A DNA stretch of 64,000 bases from Antitrichia curtipendula (taxonomy: Eukaryota; Streptophyta; Bryopsida; Hypnales; Leucodontaceae), in the NCBI GenBank assembly GCA_951230915.1, contig OX579638.1:13410696-13474695 (forward strand), read 5' to 3'. Positions 11,963-23,504 of this stretch are shown here, in pieces. Positions within the stretch are counted from its first letter, which is position 1, and each line of letters starts with the position of its first letter. Made by a program: the position numbers and the translations under genes. The notes under the pieces were generated by a model, which made no database searches, was not told where the DNA came from, and was given only the letters and a program-made list of their open reading frames with translations.

Positions 11963-12222
11963 AGGTAGGAGGGACATAAAATGCTCATAAACTAAAAGTG
12001 TCCACCTCTTGAAATATACACTATTTGTACATTTTTTTAGTGACCACTACATTTCAACTTCATAAATAATTCCATGAAGCTTCAAAAATTATGAAATGAC
12101 TTGGGTTAGATGCCATTCCTTATGTCTTTCAATGAAAAACATTATGGAAAAAATTTCAAAAAGTCAAACCTCCTCAAATTAATTTTCAGCTCTTAAATGT
12201 GTGCTTTATGAACCTCCTACCT
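11963..12222. mobile_element. 260-bp TA-flanked MITE, divergent M1 member
   Basis: The left end AGGTAGGAGGGACATAAAA is preceded by TA. The right end TTTATGAACCTCCTACCT is followed by TA (12223-12224). The inner 'cataaataattcc ... gaaatgacttgggttagatgccattcc' resembles the M1 interior (cataagtaattc ... acttgtgttaggttcc). It is thus a shortened and diverged relative of the 410-bp elements. Confidence 0.75.
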
Positions 12223-12363
12223 TAGTACCATAATTTCTTTGAAGATTCCTTGAATTCCTTCTATGTCAAAATTGCTTTGGTATCTTAGTTGTGCATGTAA
12301 CTTAGGAGCAATAGAAGGAAGGACACAAGTGTATTTTAGCATACTACTGTCCATGATACTTAA

Positions 12364-12594
12364 CCATATAATGTTGTTCTGGACACTAAGTGTCCAACAG
12401 ATCCTTCTATGTAAGATAGAAGTGCAGATGTTCATACTTGAAATTTGGTATTAAAAGGGGAGGCCTTCCACAGAAGTTTGACCTCCAATGAGTGCTGGCC
12501 TCTTGTTTGTTTGTTTTTTTAACAAATGATTTCCATGGTACCCAAAAGGATGATTTCCACAGTAACCAGCACGGCATTCCAGGGTTAACAAGTC
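12364..12594. mobile_element. short TTAA-family element, degraded left end
   Basis: Matches the 215-bp TTAA element at 25297-25511 through blocks such as 'atccttctatgta-gatagaa', 'aatttgg-', 'aaaaggggagg', 'aacaaatgat' and 'ggatgatttccacagt-acca'. The right end 'ccaggg' meets TTAA at 12595-12598. A TTAA at 12360-12363 is the likely left boundary, but the left terminal repeat there is no longer recognisable. Confidence 0.6.
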
Positions 12595-13361
12595 ACAGCA
12601 AAGAAGTTGGGCATAGTTAATATGTGGTCTGTGTGTTTGCCCCAACTGCTTGAAACTGGTGCCTGCAGCTGGATTCTCGTTCACGTGTTACAGTTTGATT
12701 CTTGAAGAGAATTATGTTACCTCAGAAGTAGATGAAATGGAAGCATAATGGGATTGCACTGTCTCTAGCAACACGATCCAAATTTTTGTTTTCAATGGTG
12801 AGCTTGTAAATTTCTGGCTTAGAAAGTGTAGCAACACGCGATTTGCCGGGGCTTGTCCCTTGGTTCTGTGTGTTTAAAAAAAAATAAAATAAAAAGTGTA
12901 GCAACACATGTACCAAGTCTTCATATTGATAATACGCAGGACTGGCCACCATTGGAGGCCTTAATGGGTGGCAAGGAGCTCTTTTTGGGGAATCATCTGT
13001 AGACAAATTGCAACTCTGGTTGGGTGTTAGAATGGCATTCCAATACAATATGCAGAAATGATCAGAATTCAAGATTGAATTGGGAGATTTTCTCAAATGG
13101 GTCGTACAATCAATGTCCTCAAGTTGAGCATTGTGCAACAAGCAGCTCCTTATTCTCAGGTTTCTGTAGGTGACGTTTTGGGGAACACACTCTCAGAATT
13201 GCATGATCTCACCTTGTTATGAAGATTGCCTAGCAGGACAAGAATTTGGGAGTGATTCATAATTGTTTAAATTTTCTGTTTTTGTAGATTTCAGAAATTT
13301 TGTGCCTGTGGTATGTAATGTAAGGACACCACTGGGATACATTACCAACAAGTAAAGCTTA

Positions 13362-14185
13362 AGGTAGTGTGCTCTAAAAGCGCCCATCTTCTTCAAACCG
13401 CCCCTATTTCTGGGTGGAGAATGGAGATGGGGTGATCCTTAAATGGACCGGTTTAGCAATTGAATGCATGGAGGAAAAATTGTTTTTCTGTTGCAAGAGC
13501 CAATCATTGTCTTTGATTCCCACACATCTCTTTACAAGTTGCAAGTGGACAGATTTTGGAAGACCTATGGTCACAAATAGGTGCCTATGCCCTGAATCTT
13601 TGAAAATCCATAAGTAATTCAAAAATGCTTGGAAAAATACAAAACCACTTGTGTTAGGTTCCACATCTATTTTTCTTTCTCTGAAAAATGATCTAAAAAT
13701 ATTTTCGTCCACAAAAGCCTATGAAAAAGGTGGACCAGCCTTTAAATGGTCGCTTTAAGAGCATACTAAGGTAGGAGGCTCTGAAAGCAAGCGGGCATTT
13801 AAAACTGCCCATATAGACTCGCTTGAAATGGATGTAAGGTGGTCTTTAAATGGACCTTCTGTAGTCATTGAATGGATTGGTAAAAAAAATATTAGTTATT
13901 GCAAGAGCCAATCATTCTCTTTGTTTTCCCCATTTCTCTCTAGAAACTGCATGTGAACAGTTTATGGAAGACCTAGGGTCATAAATAGGGACCTATGACT
14001 CATCACGTTTGAAAATTCATAAGTAATTCAAAAATGCTTCAAAAAATACGAAACAACTTGTGTTACAATCAAAATCTAATTTTCTTTGTCTGAAAAATGA
14101 GCTAAAAATAATCCCATCCAAGAAACCACATGGAAAAGACAGACCAGCCCTTAGATGCTCGCTTTCAGAGCCTCCTACCTTACCT
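13362..14185. mobile_element. M1 MITE (copy b), interrupted by a second M1 MITE
   Basis: The left end AGGTAGTGTGCTCTAAAAG is preceded by TA (13360-13361). The right half runs to '...gagcatac' at 13766, where copy c begins. The missing end is found after copy c as TA-CCT-TA (14181-14187). Removing copy c and one TA rebuilds GAGCATACTACCT followed by TA, and gives a 410-base element, the same length as copies a and d. The longer open frame on the minus strand (13404-13712) is the repeat itself and not a gene. Confidence 0.88.
13769..14180. mobile_element. 412-bp M1 MITE (copy c) nested in copy b
   Basis: The ends are AGGTAGGAGGCTCTGAAAG and CTTTCAGAGCCTCCTACCT, with TA on both sides (13767-13768, 14181-14182). 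The terminal repeats match almost perfectly, which fits its being the younger insertion. The interior is collinear with copy d in opposite orientation. Confidence 0.92.
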
Positions 14186-14187
14186 TA

Positions 14188-15219
14188 CTCCAAGTTTTGA
14201 GGAACAATCTTTGGCAGCACTTGAATCATGATGGCAGAGACGCTCATAACAAGAAAGATGAGATACGTTGTACTGTACATTTGGGTACTGAAAGCTTACG
14301 AACTACGTTTTGGAGTGGTTCAAAAATTTGTACATGATGTAGAATAGAATTGAGTTTTATTGTCTTTCATAATTATCACTCAATTCTTACCCAATCCCAA
14401 TCAAGCATATCAAATATCTATTTCAGAAAAGAAAATTTTCATTTTTAGTGAATTTTTTAAGTCATTTTTTGTGATTTTACATGATATTTTATTGAATACA
14501 ATTGGTGATGAATTTTTTTGATTCAATTGCATGGATATGTAAGGAAAAAGATGACCAATGAAGAGTTCAATGAAAAGTGTTGTATGACCAAACTTTGAAG
14601 AAATGGATATCTCTATATTTTAACTTGATTTTGGCAAAGCAATTGTACCATCATGCTTAAATGTACAAAATTAGTTATTATGTGAAGTGCAAATAGAAAA
14701 ATTTAATTACAATAAAGAGATATCTATTTTACAAAATTTGGATAGGATCACCCCAACATTAAAATCTCTATAGATAAAATTTGGAAGCTTTTTTGGAGAT
14801 GCTTGTTGAAGGAAAGATGTACATATAGATGTTTTTTACAAATCTATGCAATAAAAATTTAAAAATTCATCACCAATGATTTTCAATCAATGATAATATT
14901 AAATCACAAATTTTAAATGAAATAATTTACCAAAAATGGAATTTTGTTTTTTTGAAACTAAAATTTGGGTACGGTTGATCGGGATTGCTTAAGGATGCAA
15001 CAATAATTATGCTTATAAAAAAATATATCAATTATAATGCACATTGTAAAAAAAATTTGAACCGCTCCAAAACGCAATTCGTAAACTTTCAGTACCTAAC
15101 TGTACAATACCAATTAGGAAAGATACATAGAAATTGTGTCTTTCAAGCAAACTCAAGAAGATAATATAGTCTAATTTTAGGAAGTTTAAAAAAAGACTGT
15201 AAAGATTATTAACCCTTAA
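14188..15219. other. AT-rich intergenic DNA with a large imperfect inverted repeat
   Basis: A sequence near 14260-14340 (tactgtacatttgggtactgaaag, aaacta-gttttggagtggttcaaa) is the inverse of 15055-15115 (gaaccgctccaaaacgcaattcgtaaactttcagtacct...tgtaca). The intervening DNA, 14400-15000, also pairs partly with itself ('attggtgatgaattttt' against 'aaaaattcatcaccaatgat'). This looks like an old foldback element of about 850 bases with no coding capacity. Confidence 0.6.
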
Positions 15220-15450
15220 CCCTTTATGTACTAAGAATTCATGATTTTCAGTTGCAGATTTTGATTAATTATATTATAGAAAATATAATAGAAATAGAAA
15301 TTTTTATTATATCATTAGCTTAACTGAAGAACATTGTATGCATTGGCTCAAATACACAATTATTTTAGTTTAAAGAAATCTCCATATAAACTCTTCAACA
15401 TTGCTTAAAAAAACGTGAGACCCAATTTGGGCTTCTTAGACACTAAAGGG
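15220..15450. mobile_element. 231-bp TTAA-flanked element
   Basis: The left end CCCTTTATGTACTAAGAA follows TTAA (15216-15219). The right end, read in reverse, is CCCTTTAGTGTCTAAGAA, and TTAA follows at 15451-15454. The inverted ends match over about 18 bases with three mismatches. The interior is AT-rich and non-coding. Confidence 0.75.
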
Positions 15451-15454
15451 TTAA

Positions 15455-15610
15455 AGGAAATCATCCCTTCTCATTAGCATGTGAATCGTTGGCTTAAAAA
15501 ATAGCAAAAGTACTCATTGGAAGTCAAAGAACTATAGAAGACCTCCCCTTTTCACAACAAAATTTCGAGGATGAATAGTTGCATTTCTATCCTACTACAA
15601 TGATTCCCTA
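15455..15610. mobile_element. partial reverse copy of the short TTAA element
   Basis: Read in reverse, it matches 25340-25500: 'ggaaatcatcccttct', 'ttggcttaaaaaa', 'tggaagtcaaag', 'agacctccccttttcac' and 'gatgaatagttgcatttctatcctac'. It begins at the TTAA shared with the 231-bp element. Its far end is lost before the TA-flanked element at 15664. Confidence 0.65.
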
Positions 15611-15663
15611 TCGTCCATCAAACATTTGGCATCCGTGTCGATGTTTAAGGTTTAAACTACATA

Positions 15664-16070
15664 AGGTAGAACTACCCAATTCCATCAGTGATTCAAATCC
15701 GTGGTCTACAGCTTTGTCCCAATTCCGTCAGAAAAACATGCAAATCCGCTTCAAATTCTGACAACAATAGTCTATTAATGCTATTAAAAGATAATGTGTC
15801 AATTAATGATTGGTGGATCTTCAAGTGCTATTAGATACATTGGAAAACGGTATTGAGTTGTAAGAGGACGTTTATGAATCCAATCTAGTAGCAGTTATGC
15901 AATTTCACTTCAGAAATTCACAGGAATTACAATTTTTATCAAAAAATTATAATTCCACTTGAGTTTGACTCCTGAAACAAAAGCACACCTCTGAAAAATA
16001 TGTGTCTTTCCTAGAGTTGGCCCCAATATAGTTAGATTGCAAATCAGGGTGGTAATGGGTAGTTCTACCT
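15664..16070. mobile_element. 407-bp TA-flanked MITE, family M4
   Basis: The ends AGGTAGAACTACCCA and TGGGTAGTTCTACCT are perfect inverted repeats of 15 bases, with TA on both sides (15662-15663, 16071-16072). The interior shows no similarity to family M1, but the outermost AGGTAG is shared. Inside, segments near 15700-15780 and 15950-16050 do not encode anything recognisable. Confidence 0.88.
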
Positions 16071-16457
16071 TAATGGTGAAGCTTTTTATTACAGCTGCAG
16101 TGCACCACTATGTCCATACAAGGTTTCTGTTTCTATGTATCTTTATTAATTGGTACTGTACAGTACTCAAGGTCTGAAAGTATTTCCTATTACTTATCAA
16201 CCTGATGTTCTAAATCCACAAGGGTCCTACTCCAAGTGTGGACATGGATATTAACTTTCCTACAGTAGTAACGCCTTTGATTATACAACACTGTTTGAAG
16301 AGACCAATAATGTCTTCCAAGGAAAAATAATACTAAGTGACAAAATTGGCTGCTTCAGATGAGCCTCATAGTCGGCAACCCGAAGCTTCTGACAGGCTAC
16401 CCAAAAATAAATAAAAAGTTCCCATGGATGAAGAAATTGTCCCAAGTGTTCGCTGTT

Positions 16458-19400
16458 TCAAAAAGCGCTCGAGTCCAAGAGAATCTGGTAAACACCAACA
16501 CATATCTCTCCTGTAATAAGAAGAATAATGATCCACTCAAGCGTATCTGATTTCCTGTTCTGCAGAATCTCCAAAAAGAATCGCACGTTGTGCTGCAAAA
16601 CAATGTCTGTTAGTAGACTATGAGGGCGAAGATCTAAATGTTTATGTTCTCCTCAACTTCCCAAACGATGATGATAACACAGTACAACACAAAAAACAAG
16701 CATTGAGATGTTCCATATTTACTCTGAATGTGACAGTTTGCAATAGATTATAAATATAGCTATTACGTAATGATAGACAGCTGTTTCAGGGTAAGAGTCA
16801 GTCAACAGACCTGAATAACATTAAGCTTAAAGTCCAAGTTCTCAAACCGATCGTCAAGCTCAAAATCGTCTCGCAAGAATTCCCAAATCTGAGAATAATT
16901 TGCGTCCTTCCATGCTGCATCGGACCTGTTAAAATGCATAAGGGAATCATTTCCAACAAGCAAAAACACGTCATGTCAAGCTAAGGAAATTTTTTCACGA
17001 TACTAGAGACAGAGAGACATGGCCAAGAAGATGCGAACCTCTCCAGGAGGCCCAAGCGGAGAATCACATCTGCAAGAGTGGTATTGGCAGTTGCCACTAG
17101 CTGAAACAGGCTTTTCCTGGTCATAGTGAATGTACCAGTCTTCTCCATTCCTCGATTCAATTCACTAAATGTGTTCACCATCTCATCCACCTGCATCGTT
17201 CGACAGTGGCTTCTTAGTATCAATTACCCAAAATGAGATAATCTCGAAATCCTAGGACGTTGAAAGCACGGCAGTGAGCAAAAAAAAATACGCTAGAGCT
17301 AAATCTGCAGGAAAAAATCACAGATATGTAACTGACGCTAACAAAACACAGTCAAGGGTGGCGCGAACCTTCTTGGCGTAGTGATCAAGAGCAATACTTT
17401 GACCAAGAATGCTAGATATAACTCGGATATTGTCTGTGTCAAGCATGCGCAACATGATTTGATCTTGTCCTCCCTCACTCCACTCAGGTAGGGTTGGCCT
17501 CACTAGCACCCCGTAATCTGAGCAACAAGGAAAAACAAAATTTATCAAAAATATGTCTATAATGAAAGAGGAAATTAAATATATACTGAAATAAGAGTTG
17601 TTAGATTAGAGAGGCGTTCCTACGTCATTGTGACACAGCCTCCTCTAAACTGGCAACACATGATTAACACTTGCTAATAATGCGGGGGGCTATATGAGAA
17701 ATGTAAGTTCTGGCAAGTGAAACTAGTACCATCTTTCCTTGTCTCGCGGAATTCGTCCGTGCAGAACTTGCGCACGGCAGACAAAGCTTCTTCTTCCTCA
17801 TCATCGCCGAAGTTGAAGAATACAATTGATCCATACTGGAAGGCGACCATGTATCTTTCCTGTGAGAGACTTATTTCTGCATATCCCTGCCCAGGTTACC
17901 AGATAATTAATCACTTGAGGTACTAGTCTCACTTGCCGTAACGGATGGAGCTCTTTCCTCCTAAGGGTCTACTTAATTGAATCTAATGCCTATTAATGTA
18001 ACATTAAGAACTTTTTCAATCTAAACGGGGTCTTTTGTGATATTTTACACCACTATGTACGGCAATGAAAGAAGACGAGGGATGAGAGGAGGTTCAAGCT
18101 AGAGAACTGTACAGGTCTGTTTGACGTAGGTTTAGCATCAGCAGGCCGGTTGGCAAATCGAATAATGAGATTGTTGCGCGAGTTGGTGATCTCCAAGAAG
18201 GGCTCCTCAGATAGCCGCTTCAGATCCACACTGAATCCTCACTCAAGCCATCAAGTTATTCAGTACAGGTGCAACATCCATATACAGCATTAATACAGAA
18301 ATGTTGAACATTACGTGACATGATATCATTGACAGGGGTAAATTGGTCGCGGTGTGTGAAGCCCAGTGGATTAACAGTAATAATAAACTCATGCAGAATT
18401 TGGAAACCGAACAAAGCATGGGCTCGAGGCGGCCGTACGACTCAAAGACAATAAAGCCGAGGATCTAAAACCTGATCCCATCTCCTACACTGGTCCCTGT
18501 TACCGACAGTAACTCGTCTATTCATACCTTTGGTTGCATTTATTAGCTAAAAGGCTTAACTAAATGTATATTACCACTGATCTTTGAATGGAAATGGAGA
18601 TGTCTTCAATCACGTCTGGTACTGTACCACTTTCAAATTGCATAAGAAATTCATGCATAGTGCCAAAATTTGATCTCAACAAATTTGGCCCCTGAACCCA
18701 AAGATCTCTCCAACTCTCTATACATCTTCCAAAGCACACACTCTTAATGATATTAAAATGCTGAAAGAGACACTCCACCTTTTTCCAGCACAATCCGAAT
18801 AAGCGAACTCACCTCCTTGAGATGTAGCAAGCCTTGACAGGAATATAGACATCGTCTTTTTGAAACTGAGGTGGATTAGGGGAAAAGCTGGTCTTTTGAC
18901 GCGTCTCATACTCCCGTAACCGTAAATGCTGCTGACCCCATTCGACTCCATCGCCATCCTTTTTCATCTCCGTATGCCCAATCTCTTTGCGAACTTCTCT
19001 ATTCCTCGCCAGATCTTTGTCTTCATCATGGTCCCACTCTCGAGGTACTCTGAATTGATCTGCCTGTTGTCCTTCACCATACTGGGTTCTCGATTCTGGG
19101 GCATCCCAACAGTCAGGTTCTCGGCTTACGGCATTTGAAACTCGTGTCCGAACCGAACGTAGCTTCAAGCCGTGACTAGGGTTGAAGGAGAACAGTTTTG
19201 GGTTAAAAAGGCTGGCATAACGAGAATTTGGCGGCGATAGACCTCCTAATTCTTGATTAGAAATGGAGGAGACCTGCCTGGCATATATAGAACTCCAACC
19301 GATAGCAAGTTTGTTTTCTTGCTCAATCCAGTTCACTAGACTTGTGCTAGATTTCAATATTTGTTCCACTGGCTTGCTCCAAGAAACAAAAGACGAGTTG

Positions 19401-19486
19401 GCTTTGTAGCTTGCAGGAGGTAATTGCTTGGCCGTAAGTGCCCGACCAAGCTTCTGCCAATGTCTCCATTGAGAGCTTGTTCTCAT
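16458..19486 (-). CDS. RMND1/DUF155 family protein, organelle-targeted
   Basis: Eight exons on the minus strand: 19486-18813, 18725-18578, about 18235-18113, 17886-17730, 17517-17369, 17190-17039, 16925-16811 and 16592-16458. Exon 1 starts MRTSSQWRHWQKLGRAL, rich in Arg/Ser and without acid residues, as in a mitochondrial or plastid targeting peptide. The later exons carry the DUF155 core: FQYGSIVFFNF, then LGQSIALDHYAKK, FQLVATANTTLADVILRLGL, FLRDDFELDDRFENLDFKL, and HNVRFFLEILQNRKSDTLEW followed by a C-terminal membrane helix. Family members are membrane-anchored organelle proteins; human RMND1 supports mitochondrial translation and plant relatives (RRG group) affect root meristem growth. 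Most exon phases agree. The junction between exons 2 and 3 does not, with the GT and AG sites I can see. Confidence 0.88.
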
Positions 19487-20902
19487 TCTATCTTATTCCT
19501 CCCTGGCGTCACCATCTTCAAATTCAAAAGTCATGGTTTAATTCTTTCTCTGAAACTCTCTCAGGGAAATTCATTGCCCCTGCAGCGAAAGCACGTTGAC
19601 AACATTCTATTGTTTCTAAACACACGGATCATCAGAAAAGACAACCCTTCCAAAATAAATTGGCAAAGCTAACTTAATAGGCATAGGCATTAGATTCATA
19701 ATGTTGAGTTATTGTTAGTGAAACGAAATTGTGTTAACTTAATGTTAGTGTGATAATAGTGTCACTGACATTACAATAAAGCCAACATTGAGTCAAAATT
19801 ACATTAACTACTGTCAATAACTTCGTTCAAAAATAAAAACTTCACAATTAAAAACATCACAGAATTATGTAGAGGTACCAAATTGTGACAAAAAAACTAA
19901 AAGCAACACCCTAAAATCTTGCACAACAAATGGATATTGATTTTGAGAATATAAACGACCTTAACTTTAGCACACAGTATCTAAATGAGGCATAACTCGG
20001 TTCCCTTCAGTAAAAAAATTCAAAACATTACAGACCCGACTCTCAAATTAGGGCATCCAAACGATAGTAAAGAACCTGAAATCCGCTACTTGTCCAATAC
20101 AGAAACCGGCACATCAAGACCATCTCACAAGACGATATCAAAAAACTTGTCTCCGCGAGCTCAGTTGCGAAACCTTAAGTTCGTTACAATATAATTACGA
20201 ATCAATCTCAACAATATAATAAAAACTGAACATCACAAGTTGAAATTAAAGAAGGCTCACATGAAGAAACCGCCAATCGCACAGATCGATACGAAATTTC
20301 AAGAAGAAACGAAGCCTTACGTACGGCGTCACTCGATCATTCTCCGTCAGAAAGAAAACTCGAGCTAGCTCCGGATTCACGAGCTTTTCAACAAGAGAAA
20401 AAATCGATCGATCTCCGCCGCAGCAGACACTGAGTGTGAAAATGATTTTAACCTGCCAAAGCGCTCGATCGCTCGTAATTGAAAAAGATGGAATTGACGG
20501 AGAGCAAGGGTCGGTACAAGCCAGTGTGGTGAAAGCACGCACAGGAAATGCTTGAATATTCAAGCACCAGCACCGATGACAACAGTGAGGTCAATGATCT
20601 TCATTAGAACTTTCATCCAAGTTGTTCATCCGTCCAACGTGTCGCAGATATCCCATGACCCTTGCCTTGCCTTTTCTTCACCCCGGGAAATGTTGGAACT
20701 TATTATTTATCATTTGGAAAAAATAAAATTTGGAATCATATTTGGAATCAGAGACCCCAAAGAGGCTTCAAATTAGGTAGTAGAAGTTGATAAATACAAT
20801 ATTAATTTTGGACCGTAGAATACAAGGCTAATTTTTACATTTATTATTGAAAAAACATGGATAGGGCAATGAAGGAGTCTTTTTTCCTAGCCTTAGAAGA
20901 CC
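19487..20902. other. 5' flank of the DUF155 gene and a GC-richer patch
   Basis: The first few hundred bases are the presumed promoter. A G/C-richer patch at 20245-20640 contains 'atcgatcgatctccgccgcagcag' and a 105-codon minus-strand frame (20246-20563), but I recognise no protein in it. It may be the remains of a 5' exon or promoter. Nothing else is supported. Confidence 0.35.
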
Positions 20903-20936
20903 TTCCGTATGGGGTGAAGTTCCGTATGGGGTGAAA
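20903..20936. repeat. 17-bp perfect tandem duplication
   Basis: TTCCGTATGGGGTGAAG and TTCCGTATGGGGTGAAA lie directly next to each other and differ only in the last base. No function is evident. Confidence 0.9.
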
Positions 20937-23000
20937 TCATAAGGAGGTCTTCTCTAGAGTCATAAAAATTTGATTTTCTTACTTTCATATAAGAAATTCT
21001 TCATATTAGGGGTAGTGACACTTTCTCCAAAAATGGAATTTCTGTGAAGAATGATAAGTTGTAGAAAGAAAAGAAAAGACAATAGGGAGGTTGTCCAAGA
21101 AGAAGGGGAGCCCCCTTTCTTGTGGCATGTGGAAAATGAGAATGGATAATAGAGAAAAGTGTTCACCTCTGCATATTAATTTGCAATGAGATGATTCATT
21201 TGTGGTGAAGATCCAACTCCAAGCGCTGATGTTGAGCATTGATTTGCAATGATGTCATTATGTACGGCGATGTGGATAAAACAATTGGAGGGCATTGATG
21301 TTGGTAGTGCAACTGAGGTACATCAATCTTGGTAGCTCAATTGGGTGAAAGTGGCACACAAAGGATAAAACATAGATAAAAAATTCACTTGCAAAATCTT
21401 CTTCACTCCCATTCTTCACCTTTGAAGGAAAAGAATGGCCATTTTCAATCTTCAAAGAATGGGCCTCCGCAAGCCATAGAAAGCCTATGGAAGAGTACCA
21501 CGTCTTCATTCTCTGAAGATTGAGAATGTAGTGAAGAAAGTATGACTACCCCTATTAAATGGCTAGAGATGTGATATTCTTAACCTTAAATACATAGACT
21601 AGCATGTTACATCTCTCAACTAAATTTTTCATCAAATTTTTCATTGAAGAACTACATTTGCATGTGTCAATATGATTTGTGCATCCAAATTGCCACCTAA
21701 AATGTATAGGTAATACATTTATTGTAAATAAAGATTTTGGATATATATATACCTTAATGTTATGCATGCATGTTTTTATCTAGCACTTATCATGACAAAG
21801 AAGATAAATACCTTCTCCTCGAATTTGTCATGAAGTATTGAATTCAAGTTGGCTAGTGGCTCCCAATAGCAAGTCCAAGTGTGGCAAGACATACTTGCAA
21901 CACACCTTGTATTAAACATCTCTTTCATATCTCAGACTTTTATTTATAAAGACAAAGAAATTTGCTAGAGAAGATCAAGAATGTTATGGAAGAATAGCTT
22001 CAATTATCTCAAAGACAATGTTCAAAGAGATCTTAGATGAATGGACTTCCAAATGCACTCTGACATGTATTTGCAACTCGACATGCAAAAATTGTCTAAT
22101 CAAATAATTAAGTTGAAGATATGAGCATTCATTATGGATTCTAACTAAATATCCACACTTAAGTGAATGGTGAAAGAAGGGCATAGTAAGTTGTCAATTA
22201 AAAATAATCTATTAAGTTTGTGTTATTTTGAGAATCCACCATTTTGTATGATGATTGTGTTCTTTTCACCACAAATCAATGTGTATAATTTTGTGTAGGT
22301 GACATACAATTAATTACCACACATTGATTATGCACAATTACCTACTATGGTAAAACCACCCATTCCCAACCAGGGATCCATTCCCAACTTGTAGGGTGCA
22401 ATTATCTCTAACCAAGGCTAAAACAAATTTTCAACCGAAGCTTGGAATGTGATTTTTTCTCCTTTTCAAGGTTGGGACTAATAAGGCCAACTTTTGGCTT
22501 CCAAAACTTATTTTTTTGAATTCATGTTGAAGGGTGCATTATGGGAGATAATTGCTACAAGGAAATTCTTTCTATATTCAACCTACCAGTTCTATTTTTT
22601 TGAATTCCTGTTGAAGGGTGAATTTTAGTGGATAATTGCTAGAAAGGATTCTTTTTATAGTAGTTTGAATTCAAGGAAAAAAATCACAAAAATAGGCAAT
22701 GCCCGTCATTTCTATCTTTCTACAGTGCAGAAAATTTAGACATTGCCTTCTATTGCTCCAGAACATGCGTGGAATTGGTTAAGTGGTAGACTGTGGGTGT
22801 TTCTACCATCATGACATTACTTATGCATGATCCAGCAAGCCCACTCACCAGAATCGTAGGGAATCAGGCCCTGCCAATAAAACTTTCATGGTTTTTATCA
22901 CGCTTCTTGCACATTCATTTGTAGGAAACCCAACCTACCCTTTCTCATACAATCCCAGTGTTCCGAAACAGCTAAATAGCCGAACTGAAGTCTCCATCTA
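20937..23000. other. intergenic DNA with a small tandem duplication
   Basis: Two units of about 85 bases at 22505-22575 and 22590-22655 share 'tttttttgaattc-tgttgaagggtg-att-t-gg-gataattgcta' and '-aattctttttata'. The rest is AT-rich. The minus-strand open frames at 20960-22184 show no protein family features, so I do not call them genes. Confidence 0.45.
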
Positions 23001-23081
23001 ACACAGTCACCATATTCGCCAAAGTTTTGGTCTTCGTTTTAGGAGCCAAGAGGGGTTGGGAGGATCGAACCTGTTGCTGCA

Positions 23082-23426
23082 ATGGCAAGTCCCACTCAGC
23101 ATTTCCTTGTAATTCTCGTTCTGGTTACGAGCTCCATGTGCCTGCACACAGCCGCAGACACCAAGATTCAAAATGCCTCTGGTCAGCCAGTGCAGGTCAA
23201 CGGTCGTCTTCTCGCGTTGGGGCAAATTCTCACCATTGAGATTGAGAGTGGGAAGAGTACCGGCTCTGTGGACTTGGCGCATGTCAGAAACGTCACGGGA
23301 GTTCAAGTCAGAAACGGCAGGGAGTATTTCGTTATTGACAATCAAAATGCAACTGGGTTTTTCTTCGGTCGGCGAGTGAGGACTCTAGATTTGGTGGAAG
23401 GCAGCAAAGTACAGAACTCTTTCTGA
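23082..23426 (+). CDS. small secreted protein, three N-glycosylation sites
   Basis: A single-exon frame of 114 codons. The first 25 residues, MASPTQHFLVILVLVTSSM and on through an alanine pair, form a classical signal peptide, with likely cleavage near HTAA-DT. The mature part of about 90 residues alternates polar and hydrophobic residues as in a beta-sandwich. It has NAS, NVT and NAT sequons, a GREYFVI strand, and a basic FFFGRRVR stretch near the end. It has no cysteine in the mature part, so it is not a typical cysteine-rich peptide. I do not recognise the family. Codon use and the well-formed signal peptide make it a plausible real gene, acting in the secretory pathway or cell wall. Its TATA box is not obvious. 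Confidence 0.6.
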   Translation: MASPTQHFLVILVLVTSSMCLHTAADTKIQNASGQPVQVNGRLLALGQILTIEIESGKSTGSVDLAHVRNVTGVQVRNGREYFVIDNQNATGFFFGRRVRTLDLVEGSKVQNSF

Positions 23427-23504
23427 GGTGATCACTCCTGAACTTCAGCTTTGGGATTGATAATTATGCACTTGAAGATTTCCCAGTAAGGTGTGAGGAA
23501 ATCA

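Noticed and set aside
12722..13141. 139-codon minus-strand frame
   Set aside because: No domain, no splice context, and low-complexity FLFYFFLN stretch from an A/T run; probably chance.
18926..19672. Plus-strand frames across the DUF155 first exon and its upstream side
   Set aside because: The minus-strand exon is supported by splicing and family motifs; the plus-strand frames lack both.
20246..20563. 105-codon minus-strand frame in a GC-richer patch
   Set aside because: Possibly the remains of an exon or promoter, but neither the protein nor splice sites are convincing.
22770..22825. Possible tRNA-like stretch (gtggaattggttaagtggtagactgtggg)
   Set aside because: No T-arm GGTTCRANYCC or closing acceptor stem at the right distance. 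No tRNA gene was found anywhere in the window.
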